A stretch of 7,397 nt of DNA, taken from Clostridia bacterium (lineage in GTDB: Bacteria; Bacillota; Clostridia; Oscillospirales; Acutalibacteraceae). Both the position numbers and the translations under genes were made by a program. Positions 3,956-7,397 of this stretch are shown one piece after another. The stretch lies in assembly GCA_017559885.1 (NCBI GenBank), contig JAFYQN010000099.1, forward strand, positions 1 to 7,397, given 5' to 3'. The notes beneath the pieces are model-generated. The model made no database searches and was not told the DNA's origin. It worked only from the letters and a program-made list of their open reading frames with translations. Every line of letters begins with the position of its first letter. Position 1 is the first letter of the stretch.

Positions 3956-6625
3956 ATGGGATTTTTCTCAAAAAGCAAACACGAAAAAAACGGTTTTATT
4001 ATAAATACCGATGATGAAGTTATAAACGTTACAGGTGACAAAAATATGGCGCCGCATGCCATAACCCCTGAAGAAGTTTCTGACCTTTGGATTTTTGGCG
4101 ATGAAGAAACCTATACCAACACAAGCGCGCTTGATTCGCTTAAAAAACGTATGAACGTTTCCACTATCAAGGATAAAACGGAAGAACCCAAACCCGAAAG
4201 CAAAAGCAACAAATCACAATCTTCCGACAACAGTGATAAAAAGGAAAACGTCGAAACCGAAACCAAAGCACAAGAAGAACCAAAACCGAAAACGATTATC
4301 AACATAAGCAAAACCCTTGTTGAAAAGGTTAAAAGATACACCGTTGACGATCAGGGTAAAGATATGTCACAAGACGATAAACCCCTATACGAACTTCAAT
4401 CGGTTGCCGAAATTCTTATGAACGACGGCGAAAATGCTATGAAGGATTTGTCTAAAAAGTATGGTCTTGACATAGTTGTTGATGATTTAGGCAAAAAAAG
4501 CAACGAATCGGTCGAAACAAAACCCAAAGAGGTTACAAAAAAAGAACCCGATAAAAAAGTCGAAAAGCCGGTAGAAATAAAACCTACCCCTGCTTTTGAA
4601 AAAATGGTGAGCGATGCCGAAATTCGTGAGAGTCGCGAACTATATAAAAATCTTTTTCCAAACGACGAAGCATTTGAATTGCCCGATATAAGCGTACCCG
4701 ACATTTCCGATATTGATAAACACGAAGTCGGCATTGCAACCGACACGTCAATAACAAACACGGCAACTGTTCGTTTTACGCCTGTAAAAGATCACAAGGG
4801 CAACACCGACCATATAACTGTTAGCAGTATTACTCGACACGTTGATTTAGGCGATAATATCCCACAAGATATATCAAGCCGCTCGGTACCAAAACTTGAA
4901 CACACCGAGTTTGATGATTTTGTTCCAAAAGACGAGTATGTCGACACAATAAGCGGTAAAAAACTATTGGTGCGACTTGCAAAACAAAAACGCTCGTATT
5001 TTATTGGCGCGTCAATTTCTGCGCTTATGGTATTTGCCTTATCAATATTCCTTTTGCCGCCTATATACAACTTTATTATCAGTGACCCCAAAAGCACAAT
5101 GTTTACCTGTACGGCATTTTTATTGATAACTGTACTCGCAAACTACGATATGTTTTTTGATTTCAAAAATCTTTTATCTAAACGTTGTAATTTTGATACG
5201 TTAGCATCTCTTAGTTCACTTTTAACATTGTCGCTTGGTATTACCGCCGCGGTTACCGAATCACCTGATGCATATTACACGATTTTGCTTTGCGCTATAA
5301 CGCTTTTGATACGTGTTATAGGTCGTTTTAAATCGGTGGCTTCAAAATACATCAATCTTAAACGAATAGCAAACGACAAAGTCAAAAACGCCGTTGCGCT
5401 TATAAGCGATCCTGCAACAACCTTTGCTATGGCAAAAAATTCCATTGAAGGCGACGTTTTGATTGCGGCGCATAAAAAAACATTTTTTGTTGAAAACTTT
5501 ATAAAACATTTTGATTTCCATAAAACCTTGTCGGGCAAAGTTTCAATTGTTTTTTACGTAACGATTGGTCTTTGCGCTCTTTGCGGTCTAATAGCATACT
5601 TTACCTACGACAATATATTTAGCGCTTTCTTTGCCGCAACAAATATATCTTGTCTTGCGACTATACCGTGCGCGTTCTTTATAGATATGCTACCAATTTC
5701 ATCTGCGACAAAAAAATTAACAAGCAAAGGCACAATGATAGCCGGCCTTTACGGCGCCGAAAAAATCGAAAACGCAAACGCAGTTGTTGTAAACATAACC
5801 GACATTTTCCCTGAAGGCACGGTTACGCTTCACAATATGAAGGTATTGTCAAACAACAACATTGACGATATTTTGCTTCGCGCGGCATCGCTTACCGCCG
5901 CGGTAGGCAGTCCGCTTGAATCGATATTTAAAAAAATTGCCGGTACAAACTCTTCTTACTCTATCCCCGATTCTGATACAGTTAAATATGAAAAAAATCT
6001 TGGTATTTCGGGTTGGGTAAATAATGAGCCAATGTTTATTGGCAACCGCTCTCTTATGCAGGCACACGGTATTGCCATACCAAGTCTTGAAGTTGATAAA
6101 AAAATTCTTCGCAAAGGTTACTTCCCTGTTTACGTGGCTACGGCAAATACTGCCTGCGCGCTTATTGTAATTCAGTATAACGTTGACCCTATTGTATCAA
6201 AAGAACTTCACAAAATAACAAATCTTGGCGTAACGTTGCTACTCGAAAATTGTGACCCCAACGTTACCGAAGAAATGCTTTGCGATTATTTTGGTCTTTA
6301 CGATGACTCGGTTAAGGTTATGACAAGCGCAGGTATTCATATGTACAAAAACGCCGTGCCCGAAGCGCTCACCTGCTCTGCGCCGGCGGCATTTAGAGGT
6401 TCGGGACTAAACTTTGTAAAAATTATAAACTGCGCATCGAGTATGAAACGATGCAATCGATTGCTTACGATTTTATACACAGTGTTTGCAATACTTGGCG
6501 CGCTTGCGTTTGTTTATGCGGCATTTTCGGGCCTTATGGATATGCCAAATTCTGCCACAGTACTACTTTACGCGCTCGGCACCACCATATTATCAATTAT
6601 CGGTTTTCTCATTCGAAAACCGTAG
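3956..6625 (+). CDS. Degenerate P-type-ATPase-like membrane protein with long charged N-terminal extension (function unknown)
   Basis: An 889-residue protein. Residues 1-340 are hydrophilic, K/E/D/S/P-rich and probably largely disordered and cytosolic, with a few ordered-looking patches (e.g. LYELQSVAEIL, 144-154). About eight membrane helices follow, near 348-372, 381-401, 413-433, 438-456, 528-550, 554-582, 836-858 and 867-886. The loops match a P1B ATPase: a short loop after helix 4 (actuator position) and a ~250-residue domain after helix 6 (P/N position). Family remnants in order are IPCA (570-573, for CPC), SKGTMIAGLYGAEKIENANA (590-609), NITDIFPEG (613-621, for DKTGTLTEG), GSPLESI (651-657, for the HPL motif), FIGNRSLMQAHGI (694-706) and LLLENCD (761-767, for TGD). 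Catalytic Asp is Asn, and no TGE or GDGxND is seen, so pumping is unlikely. The start has GGTGGG upstream. The reading frame is unbroken. No substrate or role can be assigned. Confidence 0.7.
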   Translation: MGFFSKSKHEKNGFIINTDDEVINVTGDKNMAPHAITPEEVSDLWIFGDEETYTNTSALDSLKKRMNVSTIKDKTEEPKPESKSNKSQSSDNSDKKENVETETKAQEEPKPKTIINISKTLVEKVKRYTVDDQGKDMSQDDKPLYELQSVAEILMNDGENAMKDLSKKYGLDIVVDDLGKKSNESVETKPKEVTKKEPDKKVEKPVEIKPTPAFEKMVSDAEIRESRELYKNLFPNDEAFELPDISVPDISDIDKHEVGIATDTSITNTATVRFTPVKDHKGNTDHITVSSITRHVDLGDNIPQDISSRSVPKLEHTEFDDFVPKDEYVDTISGKKLLVRLAKQKRSYFIGASISALMVFALSIFLLPPIYNFIISDPKSTMFTCTAFLLITVLANYDMFFDFKNLLSKRCNFDTLASLSSLLTLSLGITAAVTESPDAYYTILLCAITLLIRVIGRFKSVASKYINLKRIANDKVKNAVALISDPATTFAMAKNSIEGDVLIAAHKKTFFVENFIKHFDFHKTLSGKVSIVFYVTIGLCALCGLIAYFTYDNIFSAFFAATNISCLATIPCAFFIDMLPISSATKKLTSKGTMIAGLYGAEKIENANAVVVNITDIFPEGTVTLHNMKVLSNNNIDDILLRAASLTAAVGSPLESIFKKIAGTNSSYSIPDSDTVKYEKNLGISGWVNNEPMFIGNRSLMQAHGIAIPSLEVDKKILRKGYFPVYVATANTACALIVIQYNVDPIVSKELHKITNLGVTLLLENCDPNVTEEMLCDYFGLYDDSVKVMTSAGIHMYKNAVPEALTCSAPAAFRGSGLNFVKIINCASSMKRCNRLLTILYTVFAILGALAFVYAAFSGLMDMPNSATVLLYALGTTILSIIGFLIRKP
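6601..6622 (+). other. Perfect 8-bp hairpin just before the stop codon, upstream of metG
   Basis: CGGTTTTC (6601-6608) pairs with GAAAACCG (6615-6622) around a 6-base loop, immediately before the TAG stop (6623-6625). No T-run follows on either strand, so it is not an intrinsic terminator. The metG ribosome binding site (AGGA, 6627-6630) starts 5 bases after it, so in the mRNA it could affect translation coupling or processing, or it may be incidental. Confidence 0.4.
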
Positions 6626-6637
6626 TAGGAATAAATA

Positions 6638-7397
6638 ATGGAAAAACAAAAATTTTACATCACTACTGCGATTGCTTACGCATCTCGCAAACCACACATT
6701 GGTAACGCTTACGATATAGTACTTGCCGATATGATTGCCCGATATAAAAAGATGATGGGTTTTGACGTGTATTTAATGACCGGCTCTGACGAACATGGTC
6801 AAAAGATTGAAGAATATGCTAAAGCCGACGGTATTAGTCCAAAGGAATTCGTTGATAACGCCGCCGCTAACATAAAGGCAGTTTGGGATTCGCTTGATAC
6901 CTGCTACGATAAATTTATACGCACTACCGACGACTACCACGAAGACGCTGTTCAAAAAATATTTAAGAAACTTTATGACCAAGGCGATATTTACAAAAGC
7001 ACTTACGAAGGTAAATACTGTGTGCCTTGCGAATCTTTCTATACCGAGAGTCAACTTATAGACGGCAAATGCCCCGACTGTGGTCGTGAGGTTATTGACT
7101 CTAAAGAAGAGGCATACTTCTTGCGTCTTTCAAAATATCAGGACAAACTTGTAGAGTATTTTGAGCAAAATCCTGATTTTATTAAACCCGAATCACGTAA
7201 AAACGAAATGCTTAACAACTTTATAAAACCCGGTCTTCAAGATTTATGTGTATCGCGCTCATCGTTTAAATGGGGCGTACCGGTAAGATTTGACGATAAA
7301 CACGTTATCTACGTTTGGATAGACGCGCTTTCTAATTATATTACAGGCATTGGCTATAATCCCGACGGCAGCAGCGAACAGTACAAAAAGCTTTGGC
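6638..7397 (+). CDS. metG: Methionyl-tRNA synthetase, N-terminal part (cut by window edge)
   Basis: This class I aminoacyl-tRNA synthetase charges tRNA-Met with methionine in the cytosol. The first 253 codons are present and the frame is open to the right edge. The catalytic Rossmann fold starts at once: FYITTAIAY (6-14), the ATP-binding HIGH-type signature PHIGN (19-23), FDVYLMTGSDEHGQKI (42-57), and the connective domain with a CX2C pair C128/C131 (YCVPCESFYTESQL) and a second pair C145/C148 (CPDCGR), which together form one zinc knuckle. ESRKNEMLNNFIKPGL (185-200) and VWIDALSNYITGIGY (226-240) are typical of bacterial MetRS. The KMSKS loop and anticodon-binding domain lie outside the window. 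HIGN for HIGH is a common MetRS variant. AGGA (6627-6630) lies 7 bases before the ATG, and the gene starts 12 bases after the preceding stop codon. Confidence 0.95.
   Translation, partial: MEKQKFYITTAIAYASRKPHIGNAYDIVLADMIARYKKMMGFDVYLMTGSDEHGQKIEEYAKADGISPKEFVDNAAANIKAVWDSLDTCYDKFIRTTDDYHEDAVQKIFKKLYDQGDIYKSTYEGKYCVPCESFYTESQLIDGKCPDCGREVIDSKEEAYFLRLSKYQDKLVEYFEQNPDFIKPESRKNEMLNNFIKPGLQDLCVSRSSFKWGVPVRFDDKHVIYVWIDALSNYITGIGYNPDGSSEQYKKLW

Noticed and set aside
4396..4761. Antisense open frames within the charged N-terminal region (also 4111-4341 and 4792-5097, minus strand)
   Set aside because: They mirror the biased codons of the plus-strand gene, and their Ser/Leu/Phe-rich products show no family motifs.
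3956..6625. Active heavy-metal-transporting P1B ATPase
   Set aside because: The phosphorylated Asp is Asn, and TGE, GDGxND, HP, TGD and CPC are absent or changed, so ATP-driven transport by the known mechanism is not supported.
3956..6625. Pseudogene or frameshifted remnant of a P-type ATPase
   Set aside because: One uninterrupted 889-codon frame with a ribosome binding site, clean membrane helices and tight spacing to both neighbours; no stop or frameshift is seen.
6695..6709. HIGN in MetRS as a catalytic-site defect
   Set aside because: HIGN instead of HIGH is a regular variant in MetRS of Clostridia and relatives; the other motifs are intact.
6773..7054. Minus-strand open frame opposite metG
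   Set aside because: It lies wholly within clearly coding MetRS sequence and has no recognisable product.

Overview
The window looks like a chromosomal stretch from an AT-rich, Gram-positive bacterium, most likely an uncultured member of the Clostridia. The basis is the guanine-riboswitch-controlled xpt, GGAGG-type ribosome binding sites, Clostridia-like enolase, RlmB and MetRS sequences, and a COG2509-type FAD protein with a cysteine cluster. This placement is inference; no rRNA or other marker is present. I see no mobile element, CRISPR array or tRNA.

Layout: two gene groups point away from each other from a ~90 bp spacer at 3076-3165. On the minus strand, going left, are enolase (1828-3075), a FAD-dependent dehydrogenase (350-1726) and the first 32 codons of xanthine phosphoribosyltransferase (1-96), which runs off the left edge. 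On the plus strand, going right, are an RlmB/TrmH-type rRNA 2'-O-methyltransferase (3166-3936), an 889-residue membrane protein (3956-6625) and methionyl-tRNA synthetase (6638 onward), which runs off the right edge. The three plus-strand genes are 19 and 12 bp apart with no terminator between them, so they probably form one operon.

Regulation is readable on the minus strand. xpt has a complete control leader: a TTGACA-17-TAGGAT promoter, a purine riboswitch aptamer whose discriminator base is C (guanine class), an intrinsic terminator, then the Shine-Dalgarno sequence. The FAD gene has its own TTGACA-17-TAAAAT promoter just after the enolase stop codon. A strong hairpin starts only a few bases after the predicted transcription start.

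The most unusual object is the 889-residue protein. Its last ~540 residues keep the eight-helix layout and the P/N-domain backbone of a P1B-type (heavy-metal) ATPase. The sequence replaces or lacks every catalytic element: the DKTGT phosphorylation site reads NITDIFP, the metal-site CPC reads IPC, the HP motif reads SP, TGD reads NCD, and the actuator TGE loop and the GDGxND segment are missing. It also carries a ~340-residue charged, low-complexity N-terminal extension. It is an intact reading frame with a good ribosome binding site between two translation genes, so it is better viewed as a candidate P-type-ATPase pseudoenzyme than as a decayed pump. Its function is unknown.
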